Part shown: in pieces, positions 27,599 through 37,800 of the stretch
Numbering within the stretch: position 1 is the stretch's first letter
Layout: the number at the start of each line of letters is the position of its first letter
Source: CAZZCN01 sp964652975
GTDB lineage: Bacteria; Bacillota; Clostridia; Saccharofermentanales; UBA5734
Length of the DNA: 64,000 bases
NCBI GenBank assembly: GCA_964652975.1
Contig: CAZZCN010000001.1
Coordinates: 42,466-106,465, forward strand
Direction of reading: 5' to 3'
Made by a program: the position numbers and the translations under genes
Notes under the pieces: model-generated
The model's input: the letters and a program-made list of their open reading frames with translations, nothing else
Told to the model about the DNA's origin: nothing
Databases searched by the model: none

Positions 27599-28912
27599 CT
27601 ATTTATATTCCGGCAGCCATCCATTGTGAGCTTCAATCAAATCGTCACACATTGCAACAATATCATCGATTGAAAGTTCTGAGCTTGTATGCGGGTCAAG
27701 CATGGCAGCCTGGTAAATGTGTTCCTTTTTCTTTGTTCTTGCAGCTTCAATTGTCATAAGCTGGACGTTTATATTCGTCATGTTAAGTGCTGCGCATTGT
27801 ACCGGAAGATATCCGACTTTAAGTGGATGAACACCGAATGAGTCTGCTATGCAAGGGATTTCGACACATGCCTCTCTCGGCAGATTATCGATCAATCCGG
27901 TATTAATAACATTTCCCCCGAATTTGTATGGTTTGCCGGAAACAATGGCATTTATTATATAAGATGCATATTCTTCAGTTCTGGCATGGGAAAGCTCAGG
28001 GTTGTCAATCAATGAACCTTTCATGCTCTTCCAGCCTTCAATTTGTGCAACACAGCGTCTTGGATACTCATCGAGGGGTATGTTAAATCGTTCAATCAAT
28101 TCAGGATATTTTGACTTGATAAAATATGGCGTATACTCTGAATTATGTTCACTCGACTCAGTAATATAGTATCCGAATTTGTGCATTAACTCGTGGCGTA
28201 CCTTATCCCAGCCGGGAGCACCCTTCTCCAGAGATAGTTTCTTTATAGTCGGGTACAGGTCGTTGCCATCTTTGTCTTTAATATCTAAAAGCCACGCCAT
28301 ATGATTAATTCCGGCAATATTCCAATGGATATCGTCAGAATATTCAAGTCCTACACCTTCGACAAGTCCTTTCGCACACACTTGAACACTGTGACAAAGT
28401 CCTACAGTGTTAACTCCGGTATATCTTTGCATGTATCCTGTGAGCATTGCCATCGGGTTAACATAAGTTATGAACCATGCATTCGGACAGACTTCCATTA
28501 TATCTGTCGCAAAATCCTCCATTACAGGAATTGTCCGCAGTGCCCTGAAAATCCCTCCGATTCCGAGAGTATCGGCTATTGTCTGCCGAAGACCGTATTT
28601 ACGTGGTATTTCAAAGTCTGCAATCGTGCAAGGATCATATCCTCCTACCTGGATTGCATTGACAATAAAATTAGCACCACTTAATGCTTCTTTTCGATTG
28701 CTTATACCACAGTACTTCTTTATCACCGATGCCCCGCCGTTTATGTTTCTGTTAATTGCCGAAAGCATTTCGAAGCTCTCATTAAGTCTCAATTCATCGA
28801 TATCGTAAAGGGCAATCTCTGCTTTCGATGTGTATTCGCCAAGCATGCAGTCTCCAAGTACGTTTCTTGCAAACACTGTGCTGCCAGCCCCCATAAAAGT
28901 AATTTTAACCAT
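27599..28912 (-). CDS. Glycoside hydrolase family 4, alpha-galactosidase-like
   Basis: NAD- and manganese-dependent GH4 enzyme, 437 residues, cytoplasmic. It has the NAD loop MGAGSTVFARN at the N-terminus, NPMAMLT, and the metal-binding pair Cys173-His174 in GLCHSVQ, with His204 in AGINHMAW. The GLCHSVQ form fits the MelA alpha-galactosidase and alpha-glucuronidase branch and not the 6-phospho-glycosidases. Substrate cannot be settled between alpha-galactoside and alpha-glucuronide. Start at 28912 follows AGAGGGGA; an upstream in-frame TTG is less likely. It is separated from the oxidoreductase gene by a repeat-rich gap of about 300 bases. Confidence 0.88.
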   Translation of the reverse strand: MVKITFMGAGSTVFARNVLGDCMLGEYTSKAEIALYDIDELRLNESFEMLSAINRNINGGASVIKKYCGISNRKEALSGANFIVNAIQVGGYDPCTIADFEIPRKYGLRQTIADTLGIGGIFRALRTIPVMEDFATDIMEVCPNAWFITYVNPMAMLTGYMQRYTGVNTVGLCHSVQVCAKGLVEGVGLEYSDDIHWNIAGINHMAWLLDIKDKDGNDLYPTIKKLSLEKGAPGWDKVRHELMHKFGYYITESSEHNSEYTPYFIKSKYPELIERFNIPLDEYPRRCVAQIEGWKSMKGSLIDNPELSHARTEEYASYIINAIVSGKPYKFGGNVINTGLIDNLPREACVEIPCIADSFGVHPLKVGYLPVQCAALNMTNINVQLMTIEAARTKKKEHIYQAAMLDPHTSSELSIDDIVAMCDDLIEAHNGWLPEYK

Positions 28913-29029
28913 ATTCAAAGTCCCCTCTCGAATTGTTGTATTTTGTGTCAGTGTAGTTTTGTCGGTTCCACTTTCTCATTATCGTTTGTCAGTCTCGGTT
29001 TGTCAGTGGCGTTTTTTAAGTTTCGTTTT

Positions 29030-29060
29030 GTCAGTGGCGGTTCGTCAGTGGCGGTTCGTC
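29030..29060. repeat. 14-bp tandem repeat GTCAGTGGCGGTTC
   Basis: Two exact tandem copies (29030-29043 and 29044-29057) with a partial third. Related pieces (TTTGTCAGT) occur from about 28965, so the tract is larger but degenerate. Confidence 0.75.
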
Positions 29061-29147
29061 TTTATTTTGCACGAATTTTATTTTGTCATTTTATTTATCA
29101 AATCATTTTACAATGTTTATGTTATGTTAGCCATATAAATATTGATG

Positions 29148-29221
29148 TTTTATGTTGTCAATTTTATTCTTAATGTTGTTTTATGTTGTCAATTTTATTC
29201 TTAATGTTGTTTTATATTGTC
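29148..29221. repeat. 31-bp tandem repeat, 2.4 copies
   Basis: Two identical 31-base units (29148-29178, 29179-29209) beginning TTTTATGTTGTCAATTTTAT and a partial third that contains the stop codon of the oxidoreductase gene at 29212. Duplication therefore began at the gene's 3' end. Confidence 0.85.
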
Positions 29222-30369
29222 GGTTCAATCTTTACAAACCGATTCTCCTCTACAGACCGGTTGGCCTTTAGACACATGAGTGCGCTTAATACGCCAGTCT
29301 CTAGTGGTGCACAGGATTTTTCAGCACCTCTCATGACATTGATGAAATTATTTAGCAGGACGGAATCCCCGCCGCTGTGGGTCATACTTGACGTATCGAT
29401 TTTATATGTCCTCGTCTCAGGTTTGTGATGCATATGCACTTTTACTTCGTTTGTGTACCAGTCGAACTCTACCGTTCCATTGTAGCCGGCAAGTATTGCT
29501 CCGCGCTTTGCCGCGGATTTTTTGACAAAAAAGTTCTGCGTGTAAACCATGTGCATTCCCCGTGAGTATTTCACGAGCGCCGAACCAGAATCCTGGTTAC
29601 CGGTGTCTTTTGCAAAAGCACACATATTGCCTTGAACTCCGTCATACGATATATGTTCTATATAAAAAGGGCTTTGTGGACAGGTTTCGTATTCATTGCA
29701 TTTTTCGCAAAGTAAATTCTCTTCCTTGTCACCTTTGAATATCTGCTTGGAAATTGTTGCACATATTTCAATCGGGACATCCTGGAGCAGGTAATTTATA
29801 TAGTCAAAATCATGGGTTGCCTTCTGTAAAAACAGGCCTCCTGTCTCCTTTTCGTTGCGATACCAGTTCTGGTAATAAACAGCACCGTACGGCACATAAT
29901 TGAATGCGGCGACATGTTCTATCGCGCCAAGTTCTCCGGAATCGATAATTTTCTTTACCGCAGATAAAAGCGGCGTATATCTCAAAGGGAACGACACCAC
30001 GACCTCACAAGGAAATTGTTCACCGGCTTCCTTTAATGAGATCAAATCCTCCATTGTTGTTGACACAGGTTTTTCGAGAAAAAGAGGAATCCCCTTCTTT
30101 AAAACTTTTATAGCATTTTCTGTGTGTGTCGAGCATCTGGTGCCGACCATTACTCCGTCGAATTTTTCGCTGTCAAGCATTTCGTCTGCAGAATCGTAGA
30201 AGTTGATATTTGTTGTTGATATTTTAAATTCTGTCAGCATTTTAATTACTTCTTCAGGGTCTTTTACATCGGTGACTGCAGTAAGTGTGACACCGAGGTT
30301 GAAGGAATACATGTCCCTTAATAAATTGCATATTCTGTTTCCACAGCCAATTACTCCAACTTTCAACAT
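29212..30369 (-). CDS. Gfo/Idh/MocA-family oxidoreductase
   Basis: NAD(P)-dependent sugar oxidoreductase, 385 residues, cytoplasmic. Rossmann opening VGVIGCGNR (4-12), the family EKP motif near residue 98, and a C-terminal beta-sheet domain. Odd: an insert with a Cys cluster, CEKCNEYETCP (around 217-227), not usual in the family and possibly metal-binding. It overlaps the nucleoside hydrolase gene by 7 bases with AAGGAG 8 bases before ATG, so the two are translationally coupled. Substrate is unknown; oxidation of an imported sugar is likely. Confidence 0.85.
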   Translation of the reverse strand: MLKVGVIGCGNRICNLLRDMYSFNLGVTLTAVTDVKDPEEVIKMLTEFKISTTNINFYDSADEMLDSEKFDGVMVGTRCSTHTENAIKVLKKGIPLFLEKPVSTTMEDLISLKEAGEQFPCEVVVSFPLRYTPLLSAVKKIIDSGELGAIEHVAAFNYVPYGAVYYQNWYRNEKETGGLFLQKATHDFDYINYLLQDVPIEICATISKQIFKGDKEENLLCEKCNEYETCPQSPFYIEHISYDGVQGNMCAFAKDTGNQDSGSALVKYSRGMHMVYTQNFFVKKSAAKRGAILAGYNGTVEFDWYTNEVKVHMHHKPETRTYKIDTSSMTHSGGDSVLLNNFINVMRGAEKSCAPLETGVLSALMCLKANRSVEENRFVKIEPTI

Positions 30370-31313
30370 AATGCTTTCTCCTTTTTGGGCTCGCTTAAAA
30401 GCAATTTATTCAACTCGTCTTCAACTTTTGATGGATCCATGTCAGTAATCAAATAACTGTGTTTATTTGAAGTTGATTTTCGCCATGTTGTAACGCCCTT
30501 GTCATCAACTTTTATCTCGCCGTATTCGTGAATTTTCCAGAAAGGTGCTTCACCTCTTACCGCATAAAGAACTGCTGTAAGATCCCAGCTTTCACGGTTG
30601 CCGTTGCAATAGACCTCATAGCTTTTGCCGACCGGAGTAGCAACACTCCTGTCAATCAATGGCTTCCCGGTCAATATCTTTTGACCTATCTCATAACTTG
30701 ACAATATTATCGGGACTGGTGAATTGTCAAAAACACCCTGAGCAGATTTTATGTCGGCTACTATGTTGTATTCACCTTCCATTTTTTCGTGTCCCCAGAC
30801 CACGTCTCCATCCATATGGAAGAAGCCACCCATTATGACCATTTTGTCAACCTTTTGTGCCACCAGCTCAATTCCGTCAAGTGGGCTGAATTCATCTGCA
30901 CCGCTTTCAAGTAGGTCATGAAGGTTGTTCAAAGGACCGATCGCCACTATCACAATGTTACCCTCGTCATCTTCGGCAAGAGTCTTCCTTAGTAAGGAAA
31001 CCGCGTCTGGTGCGTCAGCCCGGGTATTGTATCCATGGGGAAAATTGTCGTATACGTATTTTGCATATGCACCTAATTCAGGGGCGTCCTTGAACCCGTC
31101 CTTCTTGTATGAGCCAATCGGCAAAGACCTTCCGTAATAGATATTTATTGCGTCTATGCAGCCTATTGCACAGTCAAGTGAAGTGCAGTGAGTTATAGCA
31201 AGAATCTGAGTCTCCCCAAGATCAGCAAGTGCATGTGCAACAGCAATGGCTCCTGCATCATCGCAATCCGCACCTAAATCTGTATCGAGTATCATTTTTA
31301 CAATTTTGTTCAT
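30363..31313 (-). CDS. Nucleoside hydrolase (IU-NH family)
   Basis: 316-residue cytoplasmic N-glycosidase with the calcium-binding Asp cluster DTDLGADCDD (Asp10-Asp19) at the N-terminus, and a GGFF motif near 165. The family cuts ribonucleosides to base and ribose; related members act on other N- or O-ribosides. It lies in an importer operon with a ribokinase at the end, so release and phosphorylation of ribose is the natural reading. It starts 16 bases after the permease gene and overlaps the following oxidoreductase gene. Confidence 0.85.
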   Translation of the reverse strand: MNKIVKMILDTDLGADCDDAGAIAVAHALADLGETQILAITHCTSLDCAIGCIDAINIYYGRSLPIGSYKKDGFKDAPELGAYAKYVYDNFPHGYNTRADAPDAVSLLRKTLAEDDEGNIVIVAIGPLNNLHDLLESGADEFSPLDGIELVAQKVDKMVIMGGFFHMDGDVVWGHEKMEGEYNIVADIKSAQGVFDNSPVPIILSSYEIGQKILTGKPLIDRSVATPVGKSYEVYCNGNRESWDLTAVLYAVRGEAPFWKIHEYGEIKVDDKGVTTWRKSTSNKHSYLITDMDPSKVEDELNKLLLSEPKKEKALC

Positions 31314-31329
31314 AATATTCTTTTCCTCT

Positions 31330-32184
31330 TTATTTTATACCACTCATCACGAGTCCTTTTGTAAAAAACTTCATTCCTCCGAAGTATATGGCTATTGTTG
31401 GAGCTGAAAACAACACACTTGCCGCCATTAGATAATGCCAGGGAATTACTCCGTGGCCTGACCTGAGGGAATTGAGTCCCAGTGACAATGTAAACTTGTC
31501 CATATCGCTGATATATATATTAGGGCCGATAAAGTCTCCCCACACTCCTACAAAGGTGAATATTATCAGTGTGGCGATAATGGGTATGCAATTCGGAACT
31601 ATTATTTTTAATAATATATTAAAAGAACTGCATCCGTCAATATATGCCGCTTCGTCAAGCTCTCGCGGGATTCCCATAATAAACTGGCGCATCATGAAAA
31701 TGTAGAATGGACTACCACCGATTGAAGGAATTATAAGTGGCAGATATGTCCCTATCCAGCCTATTTTATTGAACAGCGCATATGATGGAACCATTGTCAC
31801 CGCCCATGGAATCATCATTGTTGACAACAGGACGTAGAACAGTATCATATTCGCTTTGCATCTGAATCTGGCGAAACCGTATGCCACCAAAGTGGAGCTT
31901 ACCAGTATCAGTGCAATGTTCGAAAAGCAGATCATCAGAGTGTTTGCAATCCATTTACCCATCTGGTCAACCTGGAATAAAATATATCCGTAATTTTCAA
32001 TCAGGTTCATTTTTGTCGGAAAAAGTGATGGTGGTATTGTTACTATTTCGGACTCCGGTTTGAATGAAGAAAGAACCAGCCATGCAAAAGGTATTATCGC
32101 AACACATGCAAGTGGAACAACGATTACATATAGTATGATTTTGGTGAGTTTCTTTTTTAGTCTGTAACCTTGATTGCTAAGCAT
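31330..32184 (-). CDS. ABC sugar importer permease, MalG-type (second system)
   Basis: 284-residue inner-membrane protein with six predicted helices and the EAA loop ELDEAAYIDGCSSFNIL near 175-195. The start codon overlaps the stop of the preceding permease gene (TAATG), a sign of coupling. As with the first importer, no ATPase gene is nearby; a multi-task ATPase is expected elsewhere. Confidence 0.9.
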   Translation of the reverse strand: MLSNQGYRLKKKLTKIILYVIVVPLACVAIIPFAWLVLSSFKPESEIVTIPPSLFPTKMNLIENYGYILFQVDQMGKWIANTLMICFSNIALILVSSTLVAYGFARFRCKANMILFYVLLSTMMIPWAVTMVPSYALFNKIGWIGTYLPLIIPSIGGSPFYIFMMRQFIMGIPRELDEAAYIDGCSSFNILLKIIVPNCIPIIATLIIFTFVGVWGDFIGPNIYISDMDKFTLSLGLNSLRSGHGVIPWHYLMAASVLFSAPTIAIYFGGMKFFTKGLVMSGIK

Positions 32185-33110
32185 TATTTATCACCGCCTT
32201 CATAGTACACAAGCGTGTTGCCGTATTTGAAAAATATCATTGTGAAGAACAGGACTATTACAAATACAATCCAGGCGTATGCGCTTGCCATGCCGAAGAA
32301 CTTGCTCGTAAACGCCATGCTGTATATCTGGAATGTATAGGTCGTTGTGGCGTTGCCGGGGCCTCCCTGAGTCAGCACGAATATTTCCGAAAAAACCTGC
32401 AGACAGCCGATAATTCCGGTTATTACAATGTAAAACAAAGTAGGGCTGATCATCGGAAGAGTTACGAAGATAAATTTTTTGAAAAATCCCGCTCCGTCTA
32501 TATCCATTGACTCATAAAGGTCCGGTGAAACGCTTTGAAGTCCTGCTATCAGAAGAGTGATTGTCGGTCCGATACCGGCCCATACGCTCATGATGATTAT
32601 GGAGCGCATTGCCCATCCCTTGCCCAGCCAGTCAATTGCAGGAAGTCCAAACATTTGAAAAGCGCCATCCAAAAGGCCGAAATCCTTGGCAAACATATAT
32701 TGCCACAGCAGTGCTCCGCTGATGAACGGCAGGACGCTGGGAAGATAAAACATGATCCTTAAACCGCGGCTGAATCTTATTATCTTGTCTAGCAGGACTG
32801 AAAGGAAAAGTGCAATCAACAGGCAGATCAGAACCCTGAAAAAAGTGAATGTGAATGTGTTTACAGTAGCGGCAAAGAAATCGTCCAGTCTCGTTGTAAA
32901 AATAGTGATATAGTTTTGAAGCCCAAGAAACTTCGGTGGTTTTAAAAGGTTGTATTTTGTAAGGCTGAAGTACATAGAGGCAACAAGCGGAATTATTCCA
33001 AAGCATAGGAATCCCACAAGCCAGGGACTGATGTATTTGAAAAACTGCCTTGTCTTCCGTCTCTCATATGCGTTTGTCTTTTTTCTAACGGTCAATGCGC
33101 CTTCGCTCAT
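32184..33110 (-). CDS. ABC sugar importer permease, MalF/UgpA-type (second system)
   Basis: 308-residue membrane protein with about six helices. The EAA loop reads DLYESMDIDGAGFFKKF (around 205-225), with Ser in place of the usual Ala. It pairs with the MalG-type permease that overlaps its stop and with the lipoprotein at 33137-34669. The N-terminal 25 residues are basic and cytoplasmic. Confidence 0.9.
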   Translation of the reverse strand: MSEGALTVRKKTNAYERRKTRQFFKYISPWLVGFLCFGIIPLVASMYFSLTKYNLLKPPKFLGLQNYITIFTTRLDDFFAATVNTFTFTFFRVLICLLIALFLSVLLDKIIRFSRGLRIMFYLPSVLPFISGALLWQYMFAKDFGLLDGAFQMFGLPAIDWLGKGWAMRSIIIMSVWAGIGPTITLLIAGLQSVSPDLYESMDIDGAGFFKKFIFVTLPMISPTLFYIVITGIIGCLQVFSEIFVLTQGGPGNATTTYTFQIYSMAFTSKFFGMASAYAWIVFVIVLFFTMIFFKYGNTLVYYEGGDK

Positions 33111-33136
33111 GCTTTGCTCACTTTCTTCGTAATAAT

Positions 33137-34669
33137 TTAATCCCTGTTGTAATCAACTATTTCCTGAAGCTTGGTTTTGCCCTGGTTTATAAAATCGTTC
33201 ATTGTTATCGAATTTTTAATGAGCTGTCCGCCAAGATTGCCAAGCTGGGCTTCAAAATCTGCTGCTGCACAAAATGGATTTGATGGTATGACAACTGTGT
33301 AGTTATTAGCTGCATCCAGGAACATTTCATTTATAGCTTTTACCTTGGGATCGGATACATTTCTGAAATATTGCTCTGAGTGAAGCATGTTTCCGGGAAT
33401 GTTGTAGCCTTTTTTGGACTGGATTATACTGTAATCGGACATATGCCATTCTATGAATTTCCAGGCGGCTTCCTTGTTTCTGCTGTTTTTGGAGATGCTG
33501 AATCCTACAAGGCCGGCTGTCAAGACCTTGTTAGGTGACGATGCGGTAGGTACAGGTGGAGGTGCAACGCCGACATCAATACCATTTTCTAGCCACTTAT
33601 AGTCAGTTATCATCCATCTTCCGCCAAAGTACATGGAGACTCCGCCGTTGCCGAAAAGATACGCGCCGAAATTAGATCCGCTGTAATCGCCGGTACCACT
33701 GTCTCTCATAAGTTTAAAGAAAAAGTCCAGGGATTTCTTTGTGTTGGTACTGGATAGGTTTATGTTATATGATGAGTCAAACCATGTACCATTATTTTGA
33801 ACCATGTACTGTACCATCTGCTTATATGGAACGAAATCCATCAACAGACCGTATCTCTTGATTGTTGTGCCTTCCTTGACAGTTAGTTTGTTCATCAATG
33901 CATAGAATTCATCCCAGGTCATCGCCTTTGTCTTGCTCGGATATGCAATTTTTGCATCGTCAAAATGCTTTTTATTGTACAGAAGCATATAGTCCGGTGA
34001 CCAGTCCTTTATAATTGAATAAAGGCTGCCGGATCCGAGTTTGGTGCCGTCATAGCGATATGCCTTGCTGTTGATCGGCCAGAGCATCGACTTGGTGAAC
34101 TTGGTGCTTGATGCGATGTATTTGTCAAGCGGTTCAAGTTTGTCTGCTGTCAAAAACGACATGACCTCGCCGGGTTCCATCTGGAATATGTCGGGTTCCT
34201 GTCCTGAACTCATGAAAGTCAGAAGGTTCTGAAAATAGTTGCTTTGCGACGTTTCAAATCTTACCTGGATATTGGGGTATTGCTTGTTAAAGCTTTTTGC
34301 AAGTTCAGCCTTGTACTCGTCAATCTGCTCTTTAGATGCCCATGTATAAAACCTTATACGTCCGCTTAATGTTTTGTTTGGGACAGTAGTGACTGTGGGA
34401 GCCGAACTTTTCGTAGAAACGGAAGTTACGGAAGTGTTAGAGGCATTGGTTGAAACATTTGATGTGGATGCAATACCACTCTGTCCGGTGCTTGCATTCG
34501 AATCTGTACTATCGTTCGAAACAGCTTCAGACTGAGCATCAGATGATGATACGCCACTCCCTGTTGCCGTATTTGGTTTGCATGATACAGCTGTAATGCT
34601 TAATATCATGGACAGTAGTATACATAACAGTCCTGTGCTCTTAGTAAACGGTCTTTTGTTTTTTCTCAT
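33137..34669 (-). CDS. Sugar-binding lipoprotein of second ABC importer
   Basis: Family 1 solute-binding protein, 510 residues. Lipobox ITAVSC with Cys30 predicts lipid anchoring, followed by a long Ser/Thr/Asn linker (about 32-105) that would hold the binding domain away from the membrane. Typical family segments are present (SGQEPDIFQMEPGEV, LYNKKHFDDAKI). Start at 34669 is preferred: GGAAGGA is 9-10 bases upstream. It lies 26 bases before the permease pair. A possible separate promoter (34795-34823) precedes it, which would let the importer be expressed apart from the surface genes upstream. Confidence 0.9.
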   Translation of the reverse strand: MRKNKRPFTKSTGLLCILLSMILSITAVSCKPNTATGSGVSSSDAQSEAVSNDSTDSNASTGQSGIASTSNVSTNASNTSVTSVSTKSSAPTVTTVPNKTLSGRIRFYTWASKEQIDEYKAELAKSFNKQYPNIQVRFETSQSNYFQNLLTFMSSGQEPDIFQMEPGEVMSFLTADKLEPLDKYIASSTKFTKSMLWPINSKAYRYDGTKLGSGSLYSIIKDWSPDYMLLYNKKHFDDAKIAYPSKTKAMTWDEFYALMNKLTVKEGTTIKRYGLLMDFVPYKQMVQYMVQNNGTWFDSSYNINLSSTNTKKSLDFFFKLMRDSGTGDYSGSNFGAYLFGNGGVSMYFGGRWMITDYKWLENGIDVGVAPPPVPTASSPNKVLTAGLVGFSISKNSRNKEAAWKFIEWHMSDYSIIQSKKGYNIPGNMLHSEQYFRNVSDPKVKAINEMFLDAANNYTVVIPSNPFCAAADFEAQLGNLGGQLIKNSITMNDFINQGKTKLQEIVDYNRD

Positions 34670-34794
34670 AATAATCAATCCTTCCATTCTCCTAATAATA
34701 ATGTTAATGCTAATGATAATATTAATTTAACTCTTAATTATTTTGATTTGCATTTTTGTATCATTCTGTTTTTGTATTTTGTTTTTAATGTAAT

Positions 34795-34823
34795 ATTTTA
34801 AATTCTTTTGACTATAATAACAA
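34795..34823 (-). promoter_or_regulatory. Possible internal promoter before the second importer
   Basis: Minus strand TTGTTA (34818-34823), 17-base spacer, TAAAAT (34795-34800), about 125 bases before the lipoprotein gene in a 215-base gap. The match is moderate. Confidence 0.35.
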
Positions 34824-34884
34824 TCTCTTGACTGATTCTGGATTTTCTGACTAATTATATTATCCTCTCAGTTATTCCGAAACC

Positions 34885-37800
34885 CTATTGCTTCACGATA
34901 GTTATGTCATCGATAGCAACCGCTGCATCTTTGTGAAAACTCCACACAAGAGTATAGTCATCGAAATTTTTCAGTGTGAATACAGATTCGATTGTTCCTG
35001 TATCCCCGGGCATACCGGTAAATGTCTTGAGACCGACATCGGAAGCCACTTCTCCGATGTTGCTTCTGGCAAAGAATAAAATATACCCGTCTGACTGCGT
35101 TCCGCGCAGGATTTTATACTTGAATGTGACCTTGTAAGTACCATTTTTTGCCAGTGGTATAGCTCCTACATCTGTATTTAGGAATTCATGCCATTCTTCA
35201 CCTTTCATAGCGGATGCCGCTACTGAATATTTACCGCTGATTACGATATTGCTCTGCGATGTAACTATTGCACCCTGTCCGGCAATTCTACCATCATTGC
35301 ACAGCGACAGTGGCAGGCTTCCACCTTCAAAATCTATTTTGCCGTTGAATGCTGACGGTGCGCCAAGTTCTGTAATGACAATATCATCAGCGGATATCGC
35401 CCCGCCGTTGAATATTCCGAAAATTACAAATCTGTCATCATAATTACCGGTATTGAAAGAGTATCTTCTTATTCCTGTAGATCCTGCCGTACCGGTCCAT
35501 GTGGAGAATCCTGTGTCGGTTACAGCTCCGGTGTCTGTGTATCCCTTGGTGCTTCTTAATGTCGTGTAATAAAAATTGCCGGCTTTGCCGTTTTCGAGAA
35601 TTTTGTATTTGAATTTTATTTCATAGTTTGTATTTTTCTTGAGTTTTATTAATTTTGGATTTGAATGTGCATACTCGAACCATTCGGAGAAGTATTCCTG
35701 ACGTCCTAAAAGCGAATATTTTCCTGAAATGAGTTCGCTAGCTGCATGTGTCAATCTACCCCAGTTGCTTGCTCCCATGGTAAATGGCGTTGCTGCAAAC
35801 TGTCCCTCTTCAAAGCCTTCCTGCACAGGCCAGGTAATCTTTTGTACTCGTGGCTTGTTGATGGTCACCTTTTCCATTTTGCCACCCGAAATTACTGAAC
35901 CTGCCGCCCTTTCAACAAGAACTATGGAATCGATTGAACACATTCCGCTATGTCGTATTCCGAACACAAGTTCGAACCCGCTTTCATCGCCCGTTCTGAA
36001 ATCAATATTCATATTGACGGCAGGTGTGTTGGGATTTTCGAGCCATTTAGCTATAGTCCTGGCATTTACAGATCCATTTACTTCATCACTCAATTTCAGA
36101 TAATAATATCCACCGGACCTTGTCTCTGTGAGCGCTTTGAATTTGAATGACAGTGAATAATTTGTATTCGGCTTCATTTTGAATACATCCTGGTTGGTCC
36201 TTGCCATGTCGATATCGTCAAAGTCCGCTATATTCATCACCATTGCATCCTTGCCGTCAAGCAGGTAGTTCTTTCTGAATGCCTCTTTTACATTGTCTTC
36301 TATCTGGCGTTTCATCTCAGAACTTGCGGATGTAACACCAAAGTCTATCGGAATTATCGGTGAGGTTTCATTTATAAGACCATCGTCAAAGTCTTCTCCT
36401 ACAGCTTTTACTTTTTTGACTACGAAATCATATGCAGTAAAGCTTCCGTAATTGATTGACCCCCAATCAGCCTTGTAATCACTGAATGCATCAAGTTTCG
36501 TTATTACTGTCTTGGTTCCGGCAACTCCGGATACGTCCTGCCATTCCGTAAGGCCTTTAGTGGAATTGATTCCACCTTTTGATGTTGTCAGCTTGAAATA
36601 ATATCCGCTGGTATTGTCGCCGAAAACATAATTTTTGAGGCTGAAACCGGGTTTGTATGAGAAACTGATTTGATAAGCGGCACCGGATTCGAATTTATAG
36701 GATTTCATCTCGGTTGCACTTAACTTTTTGGGAAGAGCTGCTGCCTTCGGGTATGACTTGACATTTACTTTTCCGATTATATAGCGGTCAGATCCGTCAT
36801 TCCCCTCAATACCGAGTTTGATGGCAGGTGTGCCTTTTTCGTTGACAAGGGCTACAGCGATTTTGTATGTGCCTTTTGCCATGGATGAAGGTATTTTTAT
36901 CTCGCTTCTGATATTGTGTACATTCCCGTAAAGGGCGATTGTCGGGTCAAAAGAATTATCAATATATGATAACATTTCTTTTCCAGAATCATTCAAAAGA
37001 TATACCTTCATCTTGTATTTTTGCCATAATCTGCCCATTGCGTCATTATACCAGGCTGTGTCGAGTTTAAGCGTTCCACCCGGAGCTATCTCTGAGTTGA
37101 ATTCAGCCTTGTCGACAACCAGGCGGTATCCGAACCATCTGTTACCCATATCGAGCACCCAGTGGTTTTCTTTTGCCTGATCGATTACTGCTGAAGGAAC
37201 CCATCCAAGAACGGTTGAATAATTGGGACGCATCTTGTAAATCATGGCGTTCATAATATCTGTCAGTGTATACCCGTAGACCTCGTCTCTGTGTTCATAG
37301 TATCCACCGAAAAATTCTCCGAGGTTGGGTACGCGCTTGCCGGATCTAAGTACATCGGCAAAAAGATGCTGGTCATGTTCAACAAGTGCTGTTGCGATTC
37401 CGTCACGCCTGAATGCGATTTCCGGCTGTTTCATGGCATAGTCAAATGCAGACCATTTAAGGAAGTCAGCATATTTTTTCGGATATTTTACCAGCGGGGT
37501 GATTTCTGATTTGAATTCGTACGATGCGCTTACTACAAGTAATTTTTTACCCTGCCATTCTTTAACCCAGGTGTTTACAATGCTTTGCAGTGCTGCAATT
37601 CTCTTATCGTATGAATCATAGCTGTAACCGCTGTGCCATTCTCCCCAGATTCCATATCCTCTAATTTCAACTACATCAATTCTGGAGTTGCTTCCATATC
37701 TCTCCATTAGTTTTCTTAAGAAAAGTCCAAGTCTTTGTTGATAAATCGGATTAAGATAGTCATGGACCTTATTAATGGATCCTGATTCCATTATTGTTTG

